Below, piece after piece: positions 23,236-31,218 of a DNA stretch of 44,800 nucleotides. The notes beneath the pieces are model-generated. The model was not told where the DNA came from, searched no databases, and saw only the letters and a program-made list of their open reading frames with translations. A program made the position numbers and the translations under genes. Positions within the stretch are counted from its first letter, which is position 1, and each line of letters opens with the position of its first letter. The stretch comes from JBASNZ01 sp049657775 (GTDB lineage Bacteria > Actinomycetota > Coriobacteriia > Anaerosomatales > Anaerosomataceae): assembly GCA_049657775.1 (NCBI GenBank), contig JBASNZ010000048.1, forward strand, positions 1 to 44,800. Reading direction: 5' to 3'.

Positions 23236-23308
23236 GCGCAGTCGCGGTATTTCTGCATCCCGGCCGAAACCATCTCCTCGCCTTACATGCGGCATCCGGC
23301 GCCCCGGC

Positions 23309-23325
23309 CCACCTGAGGAAGGTGG
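23309..23325 (+). promoter_or_regulatory. Hairpin that would sequester the ilvD ribosome binding site
   Basis: CCACCT (23309-23314), a 5-nt loop, and AGGTGG (23320-23325) form a perfect 6-bp stem over the Shine-Dalgarno region, 4 nt before the ilvD ATG. This suits a T-box that acts on translation, but how the upstream switch would open it is not evident. Confidence 0.5.
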
Positions 23326-23329
23326 AGGC

Positions 23330-24994
23330 ATGGAGTTGCGCAGCGACCGCATGAAGCGCGGCGTCAATCGCGCGCCGCATCGCAGCCTGCTCAAGGCTGA
23401 CGGTCTTACCGACGAGGAGATCTCACGCCCGCTCATCGCGGTCGTCAACTCCGCGAACGAGATCATCCCCGGGCACCTGCAGCTCGACAACATCGCCGAG
23501 GCGGTCAAGGCCGGCATCCGCATCGCGGGAGGCACGCCGCTTGAGTTCTCCACCATCGGGGTGTGCGACGGCATCGCCATGGGCCACGAGGGGATGCGCT
23601 ACTCGCTCGCGTCGCGCGAGATCATCGCCGACTCGGTGGAGATCGTCGTGCAGAGCCACGCCTTTGACGCGATGGTCATGATCCCCAACTGCGACAAGAT
23701 CATCCCGGGCATGCTCATGGCGGCAGCGCGCCTGGACATCCCCACCATCGTCGTCTCGGGCGGACCGATGCTCGCCGGCAAGTGGCAGGGCAAGGACGTC
23801 GACCTCGACACCGTGTTCTCCACCGTCGGCGCCGTCTCGGCGGGTACGGTCTCCGAAGACGAGCTCTGCGAGCTCGAGAACGCCGCGTGCCCCACGTGCG
23901 GGAGCTGCGCCGGCCTGTTCACCGCCAACTCGATGAACTGTCTTACCGAAGCGATCGGCCTGGGTCTGCCCGGCAACGGCACGATCCCCGCGGTCTACTC
24001 GGAGCGCATCCGGCTGGCCAAGCACGCCGGCATGCAGATCATGGAGCTCCTCAAGAAGGGCATCACCGCCCGCGACATCCTCACGCCCGCAGCCATCCGC
24101 AACGCGATGACGCTTGACATGGCGTTCGGCGGCTCGAGCAACACGGTCTTGCACCTGACGGCGATCGCGCACGAGGCCGGCGCCGACATCACGCTTGATG
24201 ACTGGGCCGAGGTGAGCGCCCGCACGCCCAACCTGGTGCGAGTTTCGCCCGCCGGCGGTCATCACATGGAGGACCTCTACTTCGCCGGTGGTATCCAGGC
24301 GATCTTGGCCGAGCTTGCCACGAAGGACCTCATCGACGGCGACGCGCTCACGGTCACCGGCGAGAAGGTGGGGCACAACCTCAAGGGCGTCAAAGGCGCG
24401 GACGGCACGGTCATCCACTCGCTCGCCGACGCGTACTACCCCGAGGGCGGGCTTCGCGTGCTCAAGGGCAACCTCGCGCCTCGCGGGGCGGTCGTCAAGC
24501 AGTCCGCGGTGCCCAAGGAGATGCGCAAGCACACCGGTCCAGCGCGCGTGTTCGATTCCGAGGACGCCGCGAGCGACGCCATTCTCGGCGGCAAGATCGC
24601 CGCAGGCGACATCATCGTCATCCGCTACGAGGGCCCCAAGGGTGGACCCGGGATGCGCGAGATGCTGGCGCCCACCTCGGCCGTGAAGGGCATGGGGCTT
24701 GCGGGTTCGGTCGCGCTTATCACCGACGGGCGCTTCTCGGGCGCCACATCTGGCGCGTCGATCGGTCACGTCTCGCCCGAGGCCGCGGAAGGCGGCCCGC
24801 TCGCGCTTGTGGAGGAGGGCGACACGATCGAGATCGACATCGACGCCGGGACGCTCACGCTCGACGTCACCGACGAGCGGCTGGCGATGCGCCGCCGCGA
24901 GTGGACGGCACCCAAGCCCCGCGTTACGACGGGTTATCTCGCGCGATATGCTCGCTTTGTTACAAGCGCCGATCAAGGCGCGGTGCTCGCATGA
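23330..24994 (+). CDS. ilvD: Dihydroxy-acid dehydratase
   Basis: 554 residues, full length. It dehydrates 2,3-dihydroxy-isovalerate and -methylvalerate to the keto acids of valine and isoleucine. The Fe-S ligands are C121 in PNCDK and C193 in CPTCGSCAG; TANSMNC follows. The segment ANEIIPGHLQL near residue 41 has Gly-His where [2Fe-2S] enzymes carry a third Cys (NTCNMHL type). This resembles the oxygen-labile [4Fe-4S] form of E. coli IlvD. The ATG at 23330 is preceded by AGGTGGAGG. It is the first gene after the T-box and lies 34 nt before ilvB. Longer in-frame starts would read through the T-box and are rejected. Confidence 0.95.
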   Translation: MELRSDRMKRGVNRAPHRSLLKADGLTDEEISRPLIAVVNSANEIIPGHLQLDNIAEAVKAGIRIAGGTPLEFSTIGVCDGIAMGHEGMRYSLASREIIADSVEIVVQSHAFDAMVMIPNCDKIIPGMLMAAARLDIPTIVVSGGPMLAGKWQGKDVDLDTVFSTVGAVSAGTVSEDELCELENAACPTCGSCAGLFTANSMNCLTEAIGLGLPGNGTIPAVYSERIRLAKHAGMQIMELLKKGITARDILTPAAIRNAMTLDMAFGGSSNTVLHLTAIAHEAGADITLDDWAEVSARTPNLVRVSPAGGHHMEDLYFAGGIQAILAELATKDLIDGDALTVTGEKVGHNLKGVKGADGTVIHSLADAYYPEGGLRVLKGNLAPRGAVVKQSAVPKEMRKHTGPARVFDSEDAASDAILGGKIAAGDIIVIRYEGPKGGPGMREMLAPTSAVKGMGLAGSVALITDGRFSGATSGASIGHVSPEAAEGGPLALVEEGDTIEIDIDAGTLTLDVTDERLAMRRREWTAPKPRVTTGYLARYARFVTSADQGAVLA

Positions 24995-25028
24995 ACAGCG
25001 GACAAGCGGAGAAGCGGGAGGTGAGGGA

Positions 25029-26777
25029 ATGAGGATCAACGGCGCGCAAGCGCTGGTGAAGTCATTGCACGAGGAGGGCGTGGAGGTTGTCTTCGGCTAT
25101 CCGGGCGGTGTTGCGCTACCCATCTTCGACGCGCTCTACGACACAGAGGACATCCGGACGATCCTGGTGCGGCACGAGCAGGCTGCCGTGCACGCAGCCG
25201 ACGGCTACGCCCGTGTCACGGGCAAGCCCGCGGCGGTCATCGTCACGAGCGGTCCGGGCGCGACCAACACGGTCACCGGCATCGCGAACGCGTACATGGA
25301 CTCCATCCCGATGGTCGTGATCACGGCGCAGGTTGCCACGCACGTCATCGGCACCGACGCGTTCCAGGAGTCGGACATCACAGGGATCACGCTTCCGATC
25401 ACCAAGCACAACTACCTGGTGAAGGACTCCGCGGACATCCCGCGAGTGGTCAAGGAGGCGTACCACATCGCCACCACCGGACGCCCCGCACCGGTGCTGA
25501 TCGACCTGCCGGTCGATGTGAGCAAGGGGGAGCTGACGTACAAGCATCCCGACACGGTGAACCTGGCCGGCTACAAGCCGACGTTCCGCGGGCACGCCAG
25601 GCAGATCCAGCAGGCCGCGGCGCTCATCTCCAAAGCGCGCAAGCCGCTGTTGTACGCCGGTGGCGGCGTACTTGCCTCGGGTGCATGGAAGGAACTCAAG
25701 GAGCTTGCCGAGCTCATGCAGCTGCCCGTGGTCACCACGCTTATGGGCAAGGGCGCATTCCCTGAGGACCACCACCTGTTCGTGGGCATGCCTGGCATGC
25801 ACGGCGGCAAGTACACCAACTACGCCGTGACCGAGACGGATCTGCTCATTGCCGTCGGCGTGCGGTTCGACGATCGGGTGACGGGCAAACTCGCGACCTT
25901 CGCGACCAAGGCCAAGATCATCCACATCGACGTGGACCCTGCCGAGATCGGCAAGAACCGCCAGGTGGACGTACCGATCGTAGGCGACGCCAAGTCGGTG
26001 CTGGCTGCGATCGTCGCTGACCTGCGCAAGATGGCAGCCGAGCCGCGCACCGACGCATGGATGCGCGTGATCGACGACTGGCGAACCCGGATGCCGTTCC
26101 ACTATCACCCGCACGAGACCGGCGTGATGCCGCAGCTCGTGGTGGAGCGCATCCGCGAGCTCACCAAGGACCGCAAGACGGTGTACTGCACCGAGGTCGG
26201 ACAGAACCAGATGTGGGCGTGCCAGTACCTCAAGATCCGCGAGCCCAGGACTTGGGCCTCCTCGGGAGGTCTTGGCACTATGGGCTTCGGGCTGCCCGCC
26301 GCCATGGGCGCGCAAGTGGGTCGCCCCGACTATCTCGTCATCGACGTTGCCGGAGACGGCAGCATCCAGATGAACAGCCAGGAGTTGGCGACGATCAGCA
26401 TCAACAAGCTGCCGGTCAAAGTCGTCATCCTCAACAACGGCTTCCTTGGTATGGTTCGGCAGTGGCAGGAGCTCTTCTACGAGCACCGCTACGCGTCGAG
26501 CGTGCTGCCGCAGGACTGCCCCGACTTCGTCAAGCTCGCCGAGGCATACGGCATGCTCGGCCTGCGCGTGACCAAGCCCGAGGAACTGGACGCGGCACTG
26601 AAGCAGGCGTTCGATCACGACGGTCCGGTGGTCGTGGACGTGCGCGTGGTGCAAGAGGAGAACGTGTTCCCCATGGTCGCGCCGGGCGGTTCGATCGACG
26701 AGATGCTTGGAGGCATTCCCGGGGGCCCGATCTCCGAGATGCTTGATGACGAGCTCCTTGAGGAGGTGTGGGAGTGA
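25029..26777 (+). CDS. ilvB: Acetolactate synthase large (catalytic) subunit
   Basis: 582 residues, full length for acetohydroxyacid synthase. It joins pyruvate with pyruvate or 2-ketobutyrate using thiamine diphosphate. The activating Glu is E50 in VRHEQAAVHAADGYARVTG. The ThDP/Mg motif begins GDG at residue 442 and ends NN at 469-470. The central FAD domain includes GKGAFPEDH and GVRFDDRVTGKL. The ATG at 25029 has GGAGGTGAGGG upstream. The stop TGA shares its A with the ilvN ATG, giving tight coupling to the regulatory subunit. Confidence 0.95.
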   Translation: MRINGAQALVKSLHEEGVEVVFGYPGGVALPIFDALYDTEDIRTILVRHEQAAVHAADGYARVTGKPAAVIVTSGPGATNTVTGIANAYMDSIPMVVITAQVATHVIGTDAFQESDITGITLPITKHNYLVKDSADIPRVVKEAYHIATTGRPAPVLIDLPVDVSKGELTYKHPDTVNLAGYKPTFRGHARQIQQAAALISKARKPLLYAGGGVLASGAWKELKELAELMQLPVVTTLMGKGAFPEDHHLFVGMPGMHGGKYTNYAVTETDLLIAVGVRFDDRVTGKLATFATKAKIIHIDVDPAEIGKNRQVDVPIVGDAKSVLAAIVADLRKMAAEPRTDAWMRVIDDWRTRMPFHYHPHETGVMPQLVVERIRELTKDRKTVYCTEVGQNQMWACQYLKIREPRTWASSGGLGTMGFGLPAAMGAQVGRPDYLVIDVAGDGSIQMNSQELATISINKLPVKVVILNNGFLGMVRQWQELFYEHRYASSVLPQDCPDFVKLAEAYGMLGLRVTKPEELDAALKQAFDHDGPVVVDVRVVQEENVFPMVAPGGSIDEMLGGIPGGPISEMLDDELLEEVWE

Positions 26778-27262
26778 TGCGACACACGATATCGGTGCTT
26801 GTTGAGAACAAGCCGGGCGTGCTGACCCGCGTGGCAAGCCTGTTCGCCCGCCGCGGCTTCAACATCGAGTCGCTCGCGGTCGGTGTGACGGAGGACTCCA
26901 CGCTGTCGCGCATGACGATCGTGGTCAATGCCGAGGCGACCCCTCTGGAGCAGGTCACCAAGCAGCTCCACAAGCTCATCAACGTCATCAAGATCCAGGA
27001 CCTCGATCCGGCCGAGATGGTCGATCGCGAGCTTGTGCTCTACAAGGTGAACGCGCCGCCCGAGCGACGGCACGAGATCATCGAGATCGCGAACGTCTTC
27101 AGGACCAAGATCGTGGACGTGGGCAAGAACTCGCTCACGATCGAGGCGACGGGCGCGGGCGACAAGCTCTCGGCTCTGGAGGGCCTGCTCCGCGCGTACG
27201 GCATCAAGGAACTGGCCCGCACGGGGCGCATCGCGCTCTCGCGGGGATCACGGGACATGTAG
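26777..27262 (+). CDS. ilvN: Acetolactate synthase small (regulatory) subunit
   Basis: 161 residues. The N-terminal ACT domain (about 1-75: TISVLVENKPGVLTRVASLF, then GFNIESLAVG) is the valine-binding feedback module. A C-terminal ALS-specific domain follows (ELVLYKVNAPPERRHEIIE, then LEGLLRAYGIKELARTGR). Partner of IlvB. The start overlaps the ilvB stop as TGATG, so translation is coupled. ilvC begins 42 nt downstream with its own AGGAACC site. Confidence 0.95.
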   Translation: MRHTISVLVENKPGVLTRVASLFARRGFNIESLAVGVTEDSTLSRMTIVVNAEATPLEQVTKQLHKLINVIKIQDLDPAEMVDRELVLYKVNAPPERRHEIIEIANVFRTKIVDVGKNSLTIEATGAGDKLSALEGLLRAYGIKELARTGRIALSRGSRDM

Positions 27263-27304
27263 AGGGCCGGCTCACGCCGGACGGATAAGGGAGGAACCGC
27301 CATC

Positions 27305-28303
27305 ATGGCAACCGTTTACTATGAGAAGGACTGCGATCTGAGCATCATCCGGGGCCGCAAGGTCGCGGTCATCGGCTATGGCAGCCAGGGTCATGCCCAC
27401 GCGCTCAACCTGCACGATTCGGGCGTGGACGTGCGCGTGGGTCTGCGCTCGGACTCCAAGAGCTGGGACAAGGCCAAGGAGGCCGGGCTCAAGGTGGCCA
27501 CGCCGCGCGAGGCCGCGGCCGAGGCGGATCTGGTCATGATCCTCGCCCCCGATGAGTTGCAGTCGCACATCTATTACAGCGAGATCCACGAGTCCATGAC
27601 CGCGGGCAAGGTCCTCGCATTCGCGCACGGCTTCAACGTGCACTTCGACCAGATCGTGGCGCCCGAGGACGTCGACGTTATCATGATCGCCCCCAAGGGC
27701 CCTGGCCACATGGTCCGCCGCGTATTCCTCGAGGGTTCGGGCGTACCGTGCCTCATCGCCGTCCACCAGGACGCCAGCGGCAAGGCCACCGACATCGCGC
27801 TGTCATACGCGGCCGGTATCGGTGGCGCGCGTGCCGCGGTCATCGCCACCACGTTTGCCGAGGAGACCGAGACCGACCTCTTTGGTGAGCAGGCGGTGCT
27901 CTGCGGGGGGCTCACGCACCTCATCCAGGCGGGCTTTGAGACGCTCGTGGAGGCCGGCTATCAGCCGGAGATCGCGTACTTCGAGTGCATGCACGAGGTC
28001 AAGCTGATCGTCGACCTCATGTTCGAGGGCGGCATGGCCAAGATGCGCGACTCCATCAGCAACACCGCCGAGTACGGCGACTACGAGACCGGCCCCCGCA
28101 TCGTCACCGACGAGACCCGCGAGGCCATGGCGCAGGTCCTCTGGGAGATACAGAACGGCACCTTCGCCCGCAACTGGATACTGGAGAACAAGGCGGGCCA
28201 GCCGCACTTCAAGGCCATGCGCCGCATCCAGGCCGACCACCTCATCGAGGACGTGGGCGCTGACCTGCGCGGCATGTTCTCGTGGATCGACAAGGACAAG
28301 TAG
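27305..28303 (+). CDS. ilvC: Ketol-acid reductoisomerase (class I)
   Basis: 332 residues, the short class I form. It isomerises and reduces acetolactate and acetohydroxybutyrate. The Rossmann motif is VAVIGYGSQGHAHALNL near residue 19. The cofactor-specificity loop reads GLRSDSKSW; many NADPH enzymes have a Gly where this has Asp, so cofactor preference may be altered. The knotted C-terminal domain carries the metal ligands in GEQAVLCGGL (Glu, with Asp just before at TDLFGE) and FECMHEVKLIVDLMFEGG, plus SNTAEYGD. AGGGAGG lies upstream of the ATG. Middle gene of the ilv section. Confidence 0.96.
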   Translation: MATVYYEKDCDLSIIRGRKVAVIGYGSQGHAHALNLHDSGVDVRVGLRSDSKSWDKAKEAGLKVATPREAAAEADLVMILAPDELQSHIYYSEIHESMTAGKVLAFAHGFNVHFDQIVAPEDVDVIMIAPKGPGHMVRRVFLEGSGVPCLIAVHQDASGKATDIALSYAAGIGGARAAVIATTFAEETETDLFGEQAVLCGGLTHLIQAGFETLVEAGYQPEIAYFECMHEVKLIVDLMFEGGMAKMRDSISNTAEYGDYETGPRIVTDETREAMAQVLWEIQNGTFARNWILENKAGQPHFKAMRRIQADHLIEDVGADLRGMFSWIDKDK

Positions 28304-28371
28304 CACCCGGTTCCAACCAGCCGTCGATGCCGGCGACGGCACCACCGAGTGTGATGGGAGAGAGAACCACG

Positions 28372-29517
28372 ATGCAGAAGAAGTACCTGATGACGCCGGG
28401 TCCCACGCCGGTACCCGCGGAGGTCCTGCTCACGCAGGCCGCGCCGATCATCCACCACCGCACGCCGGACTTCTCGGCGGCTTTCAAGCAGGCGATCGAG
28501 GGTCTCAAGTACGTGTTCCAGACCGAGGGCGACGTGCTGCTCTTCGCCTCCTCGGGCACGGGCGTTATGGAAGCCGCGATCGCCAACTGCTTCTGCGCTG
28601 GCGACAGCGTGATCGTGTGCCGCAACGGCAAGTTCGGCGATCGGCAGAAGAGCATCTGCGAGACGTACGGCCTTAACGTCATCGATCTCAAGTACGAGTG
28701 GACCTCGGTCGTCGACCCCGCCGATGTGGCCACCGCGCTCGAGGAGAACCCCGGCGTTCGCGGTGTCATCGTCACGCAGTCCGAGACGTCCTCGGGCGTG
28801 CTCAACGACGTCAAGGAGATCGGCGGGATCGTGCGCGAGTATCCCGACACGGTACTCATCGTCGACAGCATCACCGGCATCGGCGCCGTGGAGTGCAAGA
28901 CCGACGAGTGGGGCCTTGACGTGGTCATGACCGGCTCGCAGAAGGGCCTCATGCTGCCGCCGGGCCTTGCGGCATGCACGGTGTCCGAGAAGGCCTGGAA
29001 GGCCTACGAGCGTTCCACCCTGCCCAAGTTCTACTTCGACTGGATGAAGTACAAGAAGAACATCGCCAACGACACCACGCCGTTCACCCCGGCCGTGTCG
29101 CTCGTGCTCGGACTCAACGTGTCGCTCAAGATGATCATGGACGAGGGGCTTGAGAACACCATCGTCCGCCATAGCAGACTCGCCGAGGCGACCCGCAAGG
29201 GTTGCGAGGCGTTGGGCATGAAGCTGTTCGCGCCTGCAGAGGGTCGCGGCAACGCGGTCACACCGGTCTGGGTGCCCGAGGGCATCGACGGCAAGAAGAT
29301 CGTGAGCATCCTCAAGAACAAGTACGGCATCACCATCGCCGGCGGCCAGGACGAGTACGCGGGCAAGATCTTCCGCGTTGGGCACCTCGGCTACTTCGGC
29401 GAGTTCGACATCATCACCACGCTGGCGGGTCTTGAGATGACGCTCGCCGAACTCGGTTACGAGTTTGAGCGTGGCGCCGGCATCGTGGCCGCCGAGTCCG
29501 TATTCATGGGGGAGTAG
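28372..29517 (+). CDS. Class V aminotransferase, likely serine pathway (Ser-pyruvate/Ala-glyoxylate type)
   Basis: 381 residues of the class V PLP aminotransferase family, alanine-glyoxylate/serine-pyruvate branch. It opens KYLMTPGPTPVPAEVL, has SSGTGVMEAAIAN for the phosphate and the PLP lysine K191 in MTGSQKGLMLPPG, and ends with FRVGHLGYFGEFDI. It stops 5 nt before serA. In archaea and some bacteria an enzyme of this branch replaces SerC, so conversion of 3-phosphohydroxypyruvate to phosphoserine is the likely role. That is inferred from context; glyoxylate or pyruvate transamination remains possible. The ATG at 28372 follows GGAGAGAG; no classical SerC motif is seen. Confidence 0.8.
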   Translation: MQKKYLMTPGPTPVPAEVLLTQAAPIIHHRTPDFSAAFKQAIEGLKYVFQTEGDVLLFASSGTGVMEAAIANCFCAGDSVIVCRNGKFGDRQKSICETYGLNVIDLKYEWTSVVDPADVATALEENPGVRGVIVTQSETSSGVLNDVKEIGGIVREYPDTVLIVDSITGIGAVECKTDEWGLDVVMTGSQKGLMLPPGLAACTVSEKAWKAYERSTLPKFYFDWMKYKKNIANDTTPFTPAVSLVLGLNVSLKMIMDEGLENTIVRHSRLAEATRKGCEALGMKLFAPAEGRGNAVTPVWVPEGIDGKKIVSILKNKYGITIAGGQDEYAGKIFRVGHLGYFGEFDIITTLAGLEMTLAELGYEFERGAGIVAAESVFMGE

Positions 29518-29522
29518 AGGGC

Positions 29523-31106
29523 ATGAAGGTACTTATCGCTGACAAGATCTCGGACACCGGCATCCAGAAGCTTCGCGATGCCGGCTTTGAGGTGGACGTG
29601 AACACCGGTCTCGCCGAGGACGCTATCGTCGCGATCATCGCGGACTACGATGCGCTCGTGGTCCGCTCGGCCACCAAAGCGACCCGGCCGATCATCGAAG
29701 CCGCCGCGAATCTCAAGATCATCGGCCGTGCGGGCGTTGGCGTGGACAACGTGGACGTCATCGCGGCCACCGAGCGAGGGGTGGTTGTGTGCAACGCCCC
29801 GACATCGAACATCGTGTCGGCTGCCGAGCAGACGATCACGCTCATGCTCGCGAGCGCGCGCAACACCCCGCAGGCCAACGCCAGCATGCACGCGGGCAAG
29901 TGGGAGCGCTCCAAGTTCACCGGCACCGAGGTCTACGAGAAGACGCTTGGCGTGGTGGGTCTGGGCCGCATCGGCACGCTCGTGGCGGAGCGCGCGCGTG
30001 GCCTGGGCATGAAGGTTGTCGGCTACGACCCCTACATCTCCGAGGAGCGCGCGGCATCCCTCGGCGTCGAGCTCGTGGCCAGCGTGGACGAGATGCTTCC
30101 CAAGGTCGACTTCATCACGGTGCACCTGCCGAAGACCAGGGAGACCATCGGCATGTTCGGTGCCGAGCAGTTTGCCAAGATGCGCGACGGCGTGCGCCTG
30201 GTGAACACCGCCCGCGGCGGCATCTACCAGACCGAGGCGCTTGTGGACGCCATCAAGAGCGGCAAGGTGGCCTCGGCCGCCATCGACGTCTTCGAGGTCG
30301 AGCCGTGCACGGAGTCGCCGCTGCACGAGCTCGAGAACGTCATCCTCACGCCGCACCTTGGCGCATCGACCGACGAGGCCCAGGACAGGGCCGGCGACCA
30401 GATCGCCGACCTCATCATCGCCGGCCTCGCCGGCGAGATGGTCCCGACAGCCGTGAACGTTGCGCCTGTGGCCCCCGAGGTCATGGAGAAGGTGGGTCCG
30501 TACATCACGCTCGCCGAGTCGATGGGTGCCGCAGTCGCGCAGTTCGCGCCTGGCGGTGTCGTCGAGGTCGACGTGCTCACGATCGGCCAGCTTGCCGATA
30601 CCGACACCCGCATCCTTAAGACCGCCGTGCTCAAGGGGCTCCTTGGCCAGGTGTCCGACGAACCCGTGAACCTGGTCAACGCCGGCTACTACGCCGAGCA
30701 GCGTGGACTCAAGGTCACCGAGACCAAGCGCGCCGAGACGCATGACTACACCAACATGCTCGTGGTGCGCGCGACCACGGCGACCGAGCCGATCGAGATC
30801 GCCGCGGCGCTCATCGGCAAGGGCAACGAGCCCCGGCTCGTGTCGCTCTTCGGCTACGACCTGGACATGGTGCCGGGAGCCCACATGCTGTTCTTCCGCT
30901 ACCCCGACCGTCCGGGCATGATCGGCAAGGTCGGTACGATCCTTGGCGAGGCGGGCATCAACATCGCATCGATGCAGGTCGGCCGTACCGCGGCCGGCGG
31001 CACGGCGCTCATGGGGCTTGTGGTGGACACCGAGATCGCCGAGGACCTTCTCGGCCGGATCAGGGCGGCCGCCGAGATGACCGACGCCTGGAGTATCGAT
31101 CTGTGA
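29523..31106 (+). CDS. serA: D-3-phosphoglycerate dehydrogenase (long form)
   Basis: 527 residues, the long type with three parts. The first is a substrate/NAD-binding catalytic core (1-310) with GRAGVGVDNVD, the Rossmann GLGRIG and the catalytic His in LTPHLGAST. The second is the allosteric substrate-binding domain (about 315-450). The third is a C-terminal ACT domain (about 455-527: MLFFRYPDRPGMIGKVGTIL) that binds serine for feedback. It makes 3-phosphohydroxypyruvate for serine synthesis. It follows the aminotransferase by 5 nt. A strong hairpin separates it from leuA, which may mark a transcript or processing boundary. Confidence 0.95.
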   Translation: MKVLIADKISDTGIQKLRDAGFEVDVNTGLAEDAIVAIIADYDALVVRSATKATRPIIEAAANLKIIGRAGVGVDNVDVIAATERGVVVCNAPTSNIVSAAEQTITLMLASARNTPQANASMHAGKWERSKFTGTEVYEKTLGVVGLGRIGTLVAERARGLGMKVVGYDPYISEERAASLGVELVASVDEMLPKVDFITVHLPKTRETIGMFGAEQFAKMRDGVRLVNTARGGIYQTEALVDAIKSGKVASAAIDVFEVEPCTESPLHELENVILTPHLGASTDEAQDRAGDQIADLIIAGLAGEMVPTAVNVAPVAPEVMEKVGPYITLAESMGAAVAQFAPGGVVEVDVLTIGQLADTDTRILKTAVLKGLLGQVSDEPVNLVNAGYYAEQRGLKVTETKRAETHDYTNMLVVRATTATEPIEIAAALIGKGNEPRLVSLFGYDLDMVPGAHMLFFRYPDRPGMIGKVGTILGEAGINIASMQVGRTAAGGTALMGLVVDTEIAEDLLGRIRAAAEMTDAWSIDL

Positions 31107-31148
31107 GACACCCCGCGACATCGCGAGCGCTGACGCGGCGACTTATCC

Positions 31149-31178
31149 AGCCGGCGGGCCTTTCCGGGTCCGTCGGCT
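31149..31178 (+). promoter_or_regulatory. Strong GC hairpin between serA and leuA
   Basis: A 12-bp stem, AGCCGGCGGGCC with GGTCCGTCGGCT (two G-U pairs in RNA) and a 6-nt loop TTTCCG. No T-run follows. It could be a weak terminator, an attenuator-like element or an mRNA processing site. I found no leucine-rich leader peptide beside it. Confidence 0.5.
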
Positions 31179-31218
31179 CGGGCGCCGTCAGTCAGCGATC
31201 GATGAAGAGGTGAGCACC

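Noticed and set aside
23423..25039. Long open frame antisense to ilvD (538 codons), and similar ones opposite ilvB, leuA and ilvE-cimA (for example 35679-37922)
   Set aside because: They mirror strong conserved genes in high-GC DNA, are rich in Arg/His/Asp/Gly and show no family motif or ribosome binding site.
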